A stretch of 64,000 bases of DNA from UTCFX2 sp963726375. GTDB taxonomy: Bacteria; Chloroflexota; Anaerolineae; Anaerolineales; UBA4823. A program made the position numbers and the translations under genes. The notes under the pieces were generated by a model that saw nothing but the letters and a program-made list of their open reading frames with translations, had not been told where the DNA came from and made no database searches. The stretch is from contig CAVSCE010000011.1 of the NCBI GenBank assembly GCA_963726375.1, positions 62,001 through 126,000 on the forward strand, read 5' to 3'. Position 1 is the stretch's first letter. Each line of letters begins with the position of its first letter. Of this stretch, positions 29,320 to 37,801 are shown piece after piece.

Positions 29320-29376
29320 CTACGCGCGGGCGCGCCCATACTTCTTGGTATATTGCTCAACAATGTGTCTTGTCAT
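29320..29376 (-). CDS. Putative 18-residue basic peptide gene
   Basis: ATG 29376 opens a frame for MTRHIVEQYTKKYGRARA, ending in TAG. GGAGAGG lies at a good distance before it, a near-consensus promoter lies 45-75 bp upstream and a strong terminator follows, so it is a self-contained gene. Given the +1 errors common here, one extra base in the GC-rich end could hide a longer product: the next frame reads RGVKAVFAGEVIHRR and stops at TGA 29274, making about 33 residues. An inverted repeat CTTCGC-CT-GCGAAG (29291-29304) lies in that stretch, so a structured RNA is the alternative. Confidence 0.55.
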   Translation of the reverse strand: MTRHIVEQYTKKYGRARA

Positions 29377-29420
29377 GCAGCGCGCCTCTCCTTTCTAAAG
29401 AAACTCTTCGCTGACAACTG

Positions 29421-29450
29421 AGTCTATCACGGCCAACTGGATTCTGTCAA
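29421..29450 (-). promoter_or_regulatory. Promoter of the short-peptide unit
   Basis: On the minus strand TTGACA (29445-29450) and TAGACT (29421-29426) are 18 bp apart. Transcription should start near 29414, giving a leader of about 38 bases that includes GGAGAGG. Confidence 0.8.
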
Positions 29451-29516
29451 GTGTTAAGAGCGATTAAGAATAAGTTATGATTCTGTTGTATCGGCTCGAC
29501 CCGAGATTGGTAACAC

Positions 29517-30467
29517 TCACCCTGCCAACCGGTCAAAGTCAGCCGCAGTTCCCAGGGCTATGCCGACTGCATTTTCATCGATCCGCTTCAGTAAACCGGA
29601 GAGCACGCTCCCGCTGCCCATCTCGATGAAAGTGGTCGTTCCCCTTTGGATCATCTCCCGGATTGACTCGGTCCAGCGAACGCGCGAGGTGAGCTGCAGA
29701 CGCAGGTCGCGGCGCAGCTCGTCGGCGCTGAGAAGCGGGAGGGCGGTCACATTGCCCACCAGTGGGACAGCCGGGTCCAGGAGCGGCGCTTCGCCAACTG
29801 CCTGGTTGAAATGCTCCTGGGCGGAGATCATCAGAGGTGAATGCGCTGCGATGCTCACAGCCAGCGGACGGATCCTGCGAATGCCGGCTCCAGCTGCCAA
29901 AGAAATCAGCCGCTCGAAAGCGTCATTTGCACCCGAGATCACAACCTGACCGGGGCAGTTGTCGTTCGCGACCTGGACGACCTGCCCGGGCATGCTGGCT
30001 TCTGAACAGAGCCGTTCCAGGGTAGGGATGTCGGCGCCTAATACGGCTGCCATCCTGCCCGGTGAAATTTGACCGGCCGCCTTCATCAGCTCGCCGCGCC
30101 GGTGAGCCAGGCGCAAGGCGGGTTCGAATGAGAGCGCTTCCGCACCAAGCAGAGCGCTTAATTCGCCCATCGAATGTCCAGCGACAAAGCTCGGGCGAAA
30201 ACCAGGGTAGCGCTCCTGGAAAACGCGGAGGACGGCTGCAGAGTGAGCCAGCAGGGCTGGCTGGGTGTTGATGGTGTCGTTGAGCGCCTCTTCCGGTCCA
30301 TTCCACGCGATTTCGGAGAGCGGAAAGCTCAAAACGGAATCGGCCTGCTCAAAGGTCAATCGCGCCGCTGGAAAAGCCTCGGCCAGCTCCCTGCCCATTC
30401 CAACGGATTGGGAACCCTGGCCGGGAAAAATAAATGCTGTTGTCAGGGGATCAAATGGATATCTCAT
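29517..30467 (-). CDS. fabD: Malonyl-CoA:ACP transacylase
   Basis: FabD loads malonate onto acyl carrier protein. The 316-residue protein has AFIFPGQGSQSVGMG at the start, the nucleophile elbow GHSMGE (family GHSLGE), the Arg-containing RGELM segment and the catalytic His in SIAAHSPLM. ATG 30467 or the GTG just before it could be the start; the ribosome site is weak. It follows rpmF on the same strand with a terminator-like hairpin between them. Confidence 0.95.
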   Translation of the reverse strand: MRYPFDPLTTAFIFPGQGSQSVGMGRELAEAFPAARLTFEQADSVLSFPLSEIAWNGPEEALNDTINTQPALLAHSAAVLRVFQERYPGFRPSFVAGHSMGELSALLGAEALSFEPALRLAHRRGELMKAAGQISPGRMAAVLGADIPTLERLCSEASMPGQVVQVANDNCPGQVVISGANDAFERLISLAAGAGIRRIRPLAVSIAAHSPLMISAQEHFNQAVGEAPLLDPAVPLVGNVTALPLLSADELRRDLRLQLTSRVRWTESIREMIQRGTTTFIEMGSGSVLSGLLKRIDENAVGIALGTAADFDRLAG

Positions 30468-30520
30468 CACGAACCCATAACACTCTGTGTGTTTGAAAGA
30501 TGCGTTCCGATATGGGAAAA

Positions 30521-30571
30521 TTTAAAACAAAAGTGGTTCACCATCTTCCGCAATGGATGATCGCGAACCAC
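30521..30571 (-). terminator. Terminator between rpmF and fabD
   Basis: GTGGTTC (30533-30539) pairs with GAACCAC (30565-30571) around an imperfectly paired inner part; on the minus strand the stem is followed by TTTTGTTTTAAATTTT. This probably ends most rpmF transcripts. Confidence 0.7.
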
Positions 30572-30600
30572 ATTCGAGGTCGATTGAGCTGAAATGAAGG

Positions 30601-30792
30601 TTATTTCTTCTTCTCTTCTTTGCTCACAACCTCGCGGCCTTTGTAGTGTCCGCAATTTGGGCAGACGTTGTGCGGCAGGCGCATCTCACCGCAGTTGCTG
30701 CACTGGACGAGGTCGGTCGGTGTCAACGCATCATGAGCGCGCCGGCGGTCGCGGCGTCCCTGGGAATGTTTGCGCTTTGGATGTGGGGGCAT
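30601..30792 (-). CDS. rpmF: Ribosomal protein bL32
   Basis: A 63-residue large-subunit protein with the usual N-terminus PPHPKRKHSQGRRDRRRAHD and a zinc ribbon formed by CSNCGE and CPNCGHYKGR. This is the zinc-binding (C+) form. AAGGAG precedes ATG 30792. Confidence 0.97.
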   Translation of the reverse strand: MPPHPKRKHSQGRRDRRRAHDALTPTDLVQCSNCGEMRLPHNVCPNCGHYKGREVVSKEEKKK

Positions 30793-30830
30793 GGCTTACT
30801 CCTTGTCGATCTATCTTTCAAAAATGCCAG

Positions 30831-30871
30831 AAAAGGCCTGCCTTATAGAGCGCTTTACCCTTTAGGCAGGC
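30831..30871 (-). promoter_or_regulatory. Leader hairpin at the predicted 5' end of the rpmF mRNA
   Basis: GCCTGCC (30836-30842) and GGCAGGC (30865-30871) pair, and TTTT follows on the minus strand. The predicted transcription start from the promoter at 30878-30906 falls at about 30871, the first base of the stem, so this is the 5' end of the rpmF message. It could protect the mRNA end, act as an attenuator, or terminate readthrough from the gene at 30931. Confidence 0.55.
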
Positions 30872-30877
30872 TGTCCG

Positions 30878-30906
30878 ATTATACGGGCTTGATCCGGTTC
30901 TGTCAA
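30878..30906 (-). promoter_or_regulatory. Consensus promoter of rpmF
   Basis: On the minus strand TTGACA (30901-30906) and TATAAT (30878-30883) are separated by exactly 17 bp, a perfect match to the housekeeping sigma consensus. It fits strong expression of a ribosomal protein. Confidence 0.92.
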
Positions 30907-30930
30907 GCGGGTTTTTTGATTCCGTTTTTA

Positions 30931-33520
30931 CTATGGCAGGTCTGAATCGCACTTCGTTGACCTGGATCTGAATACCCAGGTACCATCCTGCGAATAAAGG
31001 GTATGAAAGAGCTGGCTCTCCGAAAGCTTTTGCGGAGATATTGCACCGCCGCGTCTTCCCAGGTAGATGTAGCAGATGGACTCTTTTTCCATAAGCTGTT
31101 TAAGCCCCAATGGGTTATCGGCAAGATCCAAAGTACTCTGGCTGATCTGGTTGACTCGACTGACCTGCTGCGGGGATCCCATCTCGTAAAGAAGATTGGG
31201 CGGCATCGTCGCCCGGCCTGCCATAGGAGTGATCCAATATCCGCCATCGTGCCCGGCGTAAATACCGTATCCCCACAAGAATGGATTGATCAAGAAAGTC
31301 GCCTGTGCAGGTGTGTTTTCTTCAATCCATTTGAGGGCATCCCGGTCGGCTTCGCGGAAGAGCAGGGTGGTCGGGTTGATGATCGGCAGGAGTTTTGTGC
31401 TGCCAAGAAATATCACAACCAGCATCCCCAAACCTATCAGTGCATTGAGGATCAGCTCCCCCGGCACCCGTGGTAGCCGTCGAGCCGCCTGCTGAAACAG
31501 CTCCGCGGCGCCTCCAAGCGCATACCCTCCTAAAACTGCGATGGGCATGAAAAGCATGATCTCGACCGACGACTTATTGATCATCCCTGCCCCCGGAATG
31601 TGGATGGGTCCCTGGTTGGCCGCGAGGAAAAGCAGCCCAACCCAAAGCACCAGCGCCGGACCGAAGAACTGCAGGCGCAGGATCGAGAGGATCAATCCCG
31701 CAGCCGCTAACCAGAGGGCTGCGCGCCCGAAGGCCGGCGTCAGATAGCCCCAATCGATCTTAAACGGCTGAGGCGGCACAGGCGGCCTGGCCAGCCGGGG
31801 GATCAGCATGGTCTGGATCAGGTCGGACCACCACGGCAGACTGATCAGGATCGCTGCGCAGGCGGCTGCAAGCACCCAGAAAAATGAACGCGGCAGCGTC
31901 TGCCAGAGCGGCTTTTTATCAAGCGTGCGCGCGATTTCAGCTGCGAAATAGGCGATCATCAGCAGCGCCCAAAAACCTGCTGCCCGGTAGTGGATGATGA
32001 AAAGCCCGGCTGCCGCAATCCCTGCCAGGATGATCAGCTTGATCCCGTCGGCGCTTCCTCGGATGGGATTAAATGCATGCGCCTGGCCGTTTTTCTCCTC
32101 GGCGGGAGCCGGATCTTTTTCCTCTTTTTGGAAAGCGAAAAGTGCTTTTTGTTCCAGCAGCCAAATCATCAGCGCCGCTGCGGCTGGCAGAGCCAGCAGC
32201 CCGGCAAGCTGAGTGTAGCGGCCCCAGCTCGTATAGTAAGCCGGCATCGGGGTCATAAAGCCCGCGATCAACGCGGAGAACAATCCGGCTTTTCGGCTGC
32301 CGGTCAGCGAAGTTGTCAGCAGATATATCGCCGGCACGATCAGCGCATTAAGGATCTGCCCCAGCAGCAGCATGGCCCGGTCGAGCTCCAATCCGGTGAG
32401 CCAATGCAGAGCCGCGACCGTGGCATGAAATCCTGGGTGGTAGCTGGCGGTAGTCGCGATGACATAGGGATCGTAGCTCTCTGGATAGGCGCCTTGCTCG
32501 ACGATCAGCCGGGTGATCGTCGTATGATGGACCGGGTCCACCCAGGCAGGAGCAGCAAGGTCGCGGATGGTCGAAAGCCTCAATCCCAGCGCGAACAGAA
32601 AGATGACCATTAATGCCAGGTCAATTCTGTCCGGTTTGGGGAGCCGCCAGCCGCCTCGCAGCCGCCAGGCGACCGTCAGCCCAAGCACCACTGCAGCACA
32701 GCTGTAACCGATCCGGACTCCTAACTGTCCCCAGCTCAAGCCTGAGGCGCTGGTCCATATCATGACCAGTGGGGTTATTCCAAGGCTGAGGCCGAGAGCC
32801 AGACCGAACCGCTGTCCCCAATCCCAACCGGACTTGCTGGGGTCGCCGCCAAGCGCCCACAGCGCCAGAAAGCCTGGAACCAGCAGCAGCAGTACAAGCG
32901 GCAAGGTGAGCCAGGCGCCGGACAGGGTTCGGAGCAGGTCTTCCTTTACAGCTGAGAAACCATATCTATATGAAAGCCGGAACGCCAGATCAGCCTGCTG
33001 GTTAACCTCACCGATGTACAGGTCGCCTTCTGGGTAGGCGTTTTCACTTCGCCCGTAGACCGCCAGCGGTCCCCCCTGCGTTTCCAGCTGGATGAGGTAG
33101 GTCTGGTTTGGAGGGTCAGGCTGGGAAGGAAACCTGACTTCGACCGGAAAACTTTTCGCGAGCGTTCGATATGGAATAGTGACACTGGCCAGCGGAGTGA
33201 AAACCGCATCTGCATGGTACAGCGTCACGTTCAGGCATATCCGTATCAAGCGCCTTGGGTGAGTCTTTTCTCAGCCAAAGCTGGACGGAGTCCAGCCCGG
33301 ATCGGCGGGAGACCACCGTCTGGCTGACCGGAACACCCGGCTCAACCCTGGCGACGATGTCGCCTGTGTAATCGAATGAAGATTCGGGATCGCGCATGGA
33401 AATGCCCTTCATCCAAAACCATGCGCTGCTGCTGCGCGCTGTGCTGCAGCCGGCGAGCAAAATACTGGTGAAAAGAATGAAAAATAGAACGGAATATCGA
33501 ACCGTTCTACTTCTTCTCAC
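30931..33520 (-). CDS. Large polytopic membrane protein, glycosyltransferase-like (frame break near 33240)
   Basis: GTG 33520, with GGAGG 8 bases before it, starts a signal-like segment (YSVLFFILFTSILLAGC) and an outer beta domain. After a +1 break near 33240 the frame continues to 30931, giving about 862 residues. After the outer domain come some 12 hydrophobic helices and a soluble C-terminal part (DRDALKWIEENTPAQATFLINP). WVDPVHHTTITRLIVEQGAYP and ASYHPGFHATVAAL resemble the loops of multi-pass glycosyltransferases that use lipid-linked sugars, but I cannot name a family. It overlaps prfB by 14 bp. Confidence 0.72.
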
Positions 33521-34617
33521 TCGCTTTGCCTCCGTTTCCCATCGTTGCCCTCAGATAAGCCTCGATGAATGGGTCGATGGCTCCATCGAGAACGGCCTGG
33601 GTATTACCCACTTCATGGTTGGTGCGGTGGTCTTTTACCATCTGGTACGGGTGCAGCACATAAGAACGGATCTGGCTGCCCCATTCCGCCTTGGTATATT
33701 CGCCGCGCAGCTCTGCGATTTGCTGATCCTGTTCCGCCTGGTGGATTTCGATCAGGCGGGCGCGCAGCACACGCATCGCGTTCTCCCGGTTCTGCATTTG
33801 CGAGCGCTCGTTCTGGCAGGTGACGACGATCCCGGTCGGAAGGTGAGTGATCCTGACGGCGGTGTCATTCTTCTGTACATTTTGGCCGCCGGCGCCTGCA
33901 GAGCGGTAGGTGTCCACGCGCAGGTCGTTAGAATTGATTTCAATCTCCTCATCGTCGTCCACCTGCGGAAGGACTTCCACCAGCGAGAAGGATGTGTGGC
34001 GGCGGTGAGCTGCGTCAAACGGTGATAGCCGGACCAGTCGGTGGACGCCTTTCTCGGGGCGCAGATACCCGTATGCAAACGCCCCATTTACTGCGATCGT
34101 GATGCTTTTGATCCCTGCTTCTTCACCTTCGGTCAAATCCAGGACTTCTGTATCATAATGGTTCAGCTCAGCCCAGCGCAAATACATCCGCTGGAGCATG
34201 GCCGCCCAATCCTGCGAATCGGTTCCGCCGGCGCCGGCATGGATGGCCAGCAGCGCGTTGCCCTTGTCGTATTTTCCTGAGAGCATCACTTCGAGCTCGC
34301 GATGTTCTATCTCGGCTTCGAGCTGGTCGGTTTCGAGCGTAAGCTCAGCGAGCAGGCTGTCATCTTCCAGCCGAGCAAGCTCAAGCGCGTCCTGAAGCTG
34401 CTGCTGAAGCTTATGCCACTCCTCCACCTGAATGCGCAGCGCGGAGAGTTTTTTCATCAGGTTCTTCGCACGCTCGGGATCGTCCCACAAGTCGGAGGCT
34501 TCGGATTGTTTTTGGATCTCTAAATATTGGGCTTCCAGGGCAGAAAAGTCAAAGACGCCCCAGCAGATGCTGGATTTTCTCCTGGCAGGTTTCCAGACGA
34601 TCGATTAATTCTTGCAT
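33507..34617 (-). CDS. prfB: Peptide chain release factor 2 with programmed +1 frameshift
   Basis: Translation starts at ATG 34617 (GGAGA upstream), reads 22 codons and meets an in-frame TGA at 34551-34549 inside CTT TGA C. A G-rich Shine-Dalgarno-like stretch (CTGGGGCGT) lies just upstream of the slip site. Moving +1 gives LDFSALEAQYLEIQKQ and the rest of RF2, about 369 residues. The stop-codon recognition tripeptide SPF (VRLSPFDAA) and the catalytic GGQ (GAGGQNVQK) are present. This is the classic autoregulation of RF2: low RF2 lets ribosomes shift at the UGA. It lies between ftsY and the membrane protein gene. Confidence 0.97.
34548..34563 (-). promoter_or_regulatory. prfB +1 frameshift site
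   Basis: On the minus strand the heptamer CTTTGAC (34554-34548) follows GGGGCGT. CTT as the slippery Leu codon, TGA as the zero-frame stop and C after it match the bacterial prfB frameshift signal. Confidence 0.95.
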
Positions 34618-34629
34618 AATTTTTCTCCG

Positions 34630-35568
34630 TTAATCCCCCGCAAACTGTTGGGTTGCGCTATCGAAGCTCAAAATCCCATCAACAAATGCTTCTGGGTCGA
34701 AGGGCTGCAGGTCGTCGGGCTTTTCTCCAAGACCTGCAAACAGGATTGGCAGACCCAGGTCATGTTGAATGGCAAAAGCCATCCCGCCGCGGGCGGACGA
34801 ATCAAGCTTTGCCAGGATCACGCCGGTCACATGAACGGCTTGTTTGAAAGCGCGCGCTTGCTGGAGCGCGTTTTGCCCGGTGGTCGCGTCCATAACCAGC
34901 CAGACATGGTGAGGCGCGCCGGTTTCGGCTTTGCCGACCACGCGGTGGACTTTTTTCAACTCTTCCATCAGGTTGAAGCGAGTATGCAGACGGCCGGCTG
35001 TGTCGATCAGGACGACGTCGGAGAGCCTCGCCTGGGCTGCTTTGACGGTATCGTAAGCCACCGCGCCCGAATCGGCGCCCATCTGTCCGGAGATGATCGG
35101 CAGGTCCAGCCGCTCAGCCCAGATCTCAATCTGGTCTACCGCTGCGGCCCGGTAAGTGTCGGCGGCGCCCAGTAAAACGCTCTTTCCCTGGGATTTGAAG
35201 CGCTGGCCTAGCTTGGCGATGCTTGTGGTTTTTCCCGAGCCATTCACGCCTACGATCAGGATCACGGTTGGTTTGCTTTCCAGGTTGATCTCGGGTGGTG
35301 CGATCAAAAGGTTCCGCAGCTCCGATCGAAGAACATCCTGCAGATCGCGAGCGCGCACGATCCCTTCCTTGTCCACCCGGCTCTCGATCCGGTCCAGCAC
35401 CAGCTCAGTCGTTTCCACGCCCAAATCTGCTTGAACCAGCAGCGCCTCCAGGTCATCCCAGGTTTCAGGGGTGATCTCGCTGGCTCCAAGCAGTGTCGCA
35501 ATCTGTCCGAAAGCCGCCTTGCTGGACTTCGAAAGCCCGTCTTTCCACTTCGTAAATAAATTTGCCAT
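34630..35568 (-). CDS. ftsY: Signal recognition particle receptor FtsY
   Basis: The 312-residue SRP receptor GTPase docks ribosome-SRP complexes at the membrane. It consists of the N and G domains only: GVNGSGKTTSIAKLG (P loop), DTYRAAAVDQ, DTAGRLH and the guanine-binding AKLDSSARGG (family TKLD). The long acidic A domain of E. coli FtsY is missing, as in many other bacteria. ATG 35568 follows AGGG; a TATAAT lies on the minus strand at 35593-35598. Confidence 0.96.
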   Translation of the reverse strand: MANLFTKWKDGLSKSSKAAFGQIATLLGASEITPETWDDLEALLVQADLGVETTELVLDRIESRVDKEGIVRARDLQDVLRSELRNLLIAPPEINLESKPTVILIVGVNGSGKTTSIAKLGQRFKSQGKSVLLGAADTYRAAAVDQIEIWAERLDLPIISGQMGADSGAVAYDTVKAAQARLSDVVLIDTAGRLHTRFNLMEELKKVHRVVGKAETGAPHHVWLVMDATTGQNALQQARAFKQAVHVTGVILAKLDSSARGGMAFAIQHDLGLPILFAGLGEKPDDLQPFDPEAFVDGILSFDSATQQFAGD

Positions 35569-35598
35569 ATTACCCTTCGTTCAACGGGCGCTATTATA

Positions 35599-35760
35599 TC
35601 ATGCTGATCAAAAAAGTCGTTTTGGACAGCTGACCAGCATTTCCCCCACTCGCCGCTGAATTGCTGCCGGTTTCTTTTACCACATCAAAACGAGCCAAAA
35701 CTGCCGTTCACCAGTTTTGAACGGATAGATCAACGGCGCAGGTCAGCATGAAGCAGCCGA
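35599..35760. other. Gene-free spacer between ftsY and the ZIP transporter
   Basis: About 160 bp upstream of ftsY and after the transporter stop. I see no open frame of substance and no strong stem-loop. The transporter's terminator, if any, is not evident. Confidence 0.35.
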
Positions 35761-36579
35761 TCAACCCAATGCCACGTCTAACGCCATCATGACCGCAAAA
35801 CCGAGCATCGAACCAAAAGTCGCAATATGTGTGTTTTGCTCCAGCTGTGATTCGGGGATCAGCTCTTCGACGACCACGTAGATCATCGCTCCTGCAGCAA
35901 ATGCAAGCGCGTAGGGGAGGATCGGCCGCATGATCAGCACAGCCGCAGCCCCAACGACGCCTGCAATCGGCTCGACGATTCCGGAAAGCTGGCCATAGAA
36001 AAAAGCTCTTGTCCGGCTTAGACCTTCCCGGCGGAGCGGTACGGAGACAGCTACTCCTTCTGGAAAGTTCTGGAGACCGATACCAATCGCCAGCGCAGCG
36101 GCACCGGCTATCGATGCGGATTCGATTCCGGCACCCGCCGCTCCAAAAGCGACCCCGACAGCAAGCCCCTCAGGGATATTGTGAAGTGTAATCGCAAGGA
36201 CCAGCAGGACACTGCGCTGCCAGGTCGTTTTGATCCCTTCGGCATCTTCAGTCGGGAAGCCCAGGTGCAGGTGGGGAATGAAGTGGTCCACGATGTACAA
36301 GAAGCCGCCGCCCAGCAAGAAGCCGACCAATGCCGGCATCCAGCCGGGGACTCCGGAGGTTTCTGCCATCTCGATCGCCGGAGCCAGCAGCGACCAGAAA
36401 CTGGCCGCGATCATGACTCCGGCTGCGAAACCCAGCATCCCATCCAGCAGGCGCCGATCGACCTGCTTGAAAAAGAACACCATCGCAGCACCCAGGGCAG
36501 TGACGAACCAGGTAAAAAGGGTCGCCAGCAAGGCTTGCATGATCGGAGATAAACTGAGGAATTGTTCAACAATTGTCAT
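35761..36579 (-). CDS. ZIP-family metal transporter (ZupT-like)
   Basis: A 272-residue ZIP transporter with eight predicted membrane helices. The metal-binding helices carry TLHNIPEGLAVGV and LQNFPEGVAVSV, and a His-rich loop (DHFIPHLHLG) lies between helices 3 and 4. ZIP proteins import zinc and other divalent metals. The -10 box at 36587-36592 is only 7 bp from ATG 36579 and there is no ribosome site, so its mRNA is probably leaderless. Confidence 0.92.
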   Translation of the reverse strand: MTIVEQFLSLSPIMQALLATLFTWFVTALGAAMVFFFKQVDRRLLDGMLGFAAGVMIAASFWSLLAPAIEMAETSGVPGWMPALVGFLLGGGFLYIVDHFIPHLHLGFPTEDAEGIKTTWQRSVLLVLAITLHNIPEGLAVGVAFGAAGAGIESASIAGAAALAIGIGLQNFPEGVAVSVPLRREGLSRTRAFFYGQLSGIVEPIAGVVGAAAVLIMRPILPYALAFAAGAMIYVVVEELIPESQLEQNTHIATFGSMLGFAVMMALDVALG

Positions 36580-36586
36580 GAAGGGT

Positions 36587-36611
36587 ATTATACATAAGAA
36601 TCCGGTATAAT
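36587..36611. promoter_or_regulatory. Back-to-back -10 boxes for leaderless moaC and ZIP transporter
   Basis: TATAAT occurs at 36606-36611 on the plus strand and at 36587-36592 on the minus strand. Each is 7 bp from the start codon of its gene (36619 and 36579). With the usual -10 to start distance, both mRNAs would begin at or next to the ATG. Neither gene has a Shine-Dalgarno sequence. No good -35 boxes are visible. Confidence 0.65.
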
Positions 36612-36618
36612 TCTTGCC

Positions 36619-37104
36619 ATGACTGAAAAATTAACTCATCTTGATGACCAGGGCCAGGCCCGAATGGTGGATGTCGGTTCAAAACCGGATACCGAGCGAG
36701 TGGCAATCGCCCGAGGAGAAATCCATATGCTCCCCGCGACGCTTAAGCTGATCCAGGCTGGAGCGCTCAAAAAGGGCGACGTGCTGACGGTTGCCCAGAT
36801 AGCCGGTGTGATGGCTGCAAAGCGCACATCCGATCTGATCCCGCTCTGCCACCCGCTTCCGATTTCACATGTCGAAGTACAGCTCGAGCTTGCCCCGGAT
36901 CTTCCGGGTGTTCGCATCCAGGCGATCGTCCGCACGGTTGGGAAGACGGGTGTCGAGATGGAAGCGCTTACCGCCGTATCTGTGGCGGCTCTGACAGTCT
37001 ATGATATGGCAAAAGCGGCTGAAAAGACGATGCGCATCCAGAACATCCGGCTGGTGGAGAAGCACGGCGGCAGAAGCGGAGATATCGTTAATGAAGCTGG
37101 TTAA
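36619..37104 (+). CDS. moaC: Cyclic pyranopterin monophosphate synthase
   Basis: MoaC makes cyclic pyranopterin monophosphate, an early intermediate of molybdenum (or tungsten) cofactor. The 161-residue protein has MVDVGSKPDTERVAIARGEI, the active-site KRTSDLIPLCHPLPI, GVEMEALTAVSVAALTVYDM and KHGGRSGD. moaA is not in the window. moaDE overlaps its 3' end. Confidence 0.97.
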   Translation: MTEKLTHLDDQGQARMVDVGSKPDTERVAIARGEIHMLPATLKLIQAGALKKGDVLTVAQIAGVMAAKRTSDLIPLCHPLPISHVEVQLELAPDLPGVRIQAIVRTVGKTGVEMEALTAVSVAALTVYDMAKAAEKTMRIQNIRLVEKHGGRSGDIVNEAG

Positions 37105-37801
37105 CGTACTGTTTTTCGCAGTTTTTCGCGATCTGACCGGGACGCGCGAGATCGAGATCGGACTCTCGGACGAAGCCAGCGTTCGTGAATTGCGCGACCG
37201 CCTGTCAGAAACGTTTCCTTCTCTTTCCGGTCACATGGCCACCGCGCTGGTGGCGATCAACAAGGAGTTTGCTTTTGATGATGATCCGATCCCCGAAGGA
37301 GCAGAGGCGGCGGTTTTTCCGCCCGTCAGCGGGGGTGCCAGGCTTGAACTTCCGACCATATGCGCAATCACCGAATCTGAGCTCGACCTGGACGATCTGC
37401 TGGATCAGATCACCCTCCACAGCACAGGAGCAGCCTGCATCTTTACCGGACTGGTGCGGGGGGTGACGAGCCGCGGCGATGCCCACAAAACGATCTACCT
37501 GGAATATGAAGCCTACCGTCCGATGGCCGAAGCAAAGATGCGCCAGGTGGCGGAAGAAATCCGGCAGCGTTGGTCTGATGTCGAGGGAATTGCGATCGTC
37601 CAGCGGATTGGGCGGTTGGATCCGCGCACACCGACCGTATTGATCGCGTGTACGGCTGCGCATCGCGACACCGGAGTATTCGAAGCGGCAAGGTATGGGA
37701 TCGACCGTCTGAAAGAGATCGTCCCGGTCTGGAAGAAAGAAGTCGGTCCGGATGGTGAGGAATGGGTGGAAGGTGAGTACATCCCAACTCCAAACGACTG
37801 A
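37091..37801 (+). CDS. moaDE: Molybdopterin synthase MoaD-MoaE fusion
   Basis: Both subunits of molybdopterin synthase in one chain of 236 residues. Residues 1-82 are MoaD with the beta-grasp fold ending in FPPVSGG; residues 90-236 are MoaE with ACIFTGLVRG, HRDTGVFEAARYGIDRLKEIVPVWKKE. MoaD works with a free C-terminal Gly-Gly thiocarboxylate, so the fused GG at 81-82 implies cleavage after Gly82, as reported for mycobacterial MoaX. ATG 37091 overlaps the end of moaC by 14 bp. Confidence 0.93.
   Translation: MKLVNVLFFAVFRDLTGTREIEIGLSDEASVRELRDRLSETFPSLSGHMATALVAINKEFAFDDDPIPEGAEAAVFPPVSGGARLELPTICAITESELDLDDLLDQITLHSTGAACIFTGLVRGVTSRGDAHKTIYLEYEAYRPMAEAKMRQVAEEIRQRWSDVEGIAIVQRIGRLDPRTPTVLIACTAAHRDTGVFEAARYGIDRLKEIVPVWKKEVGPDGEEWVEGEYIPTPND

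Noticed and set aside
29221..29400. A tRNA or tmRNA in the stem-rich stretch before fabD.
   Set aside because: No cloverleaf, anticodon arm or CCA end can be built; the stems are terminator-like.
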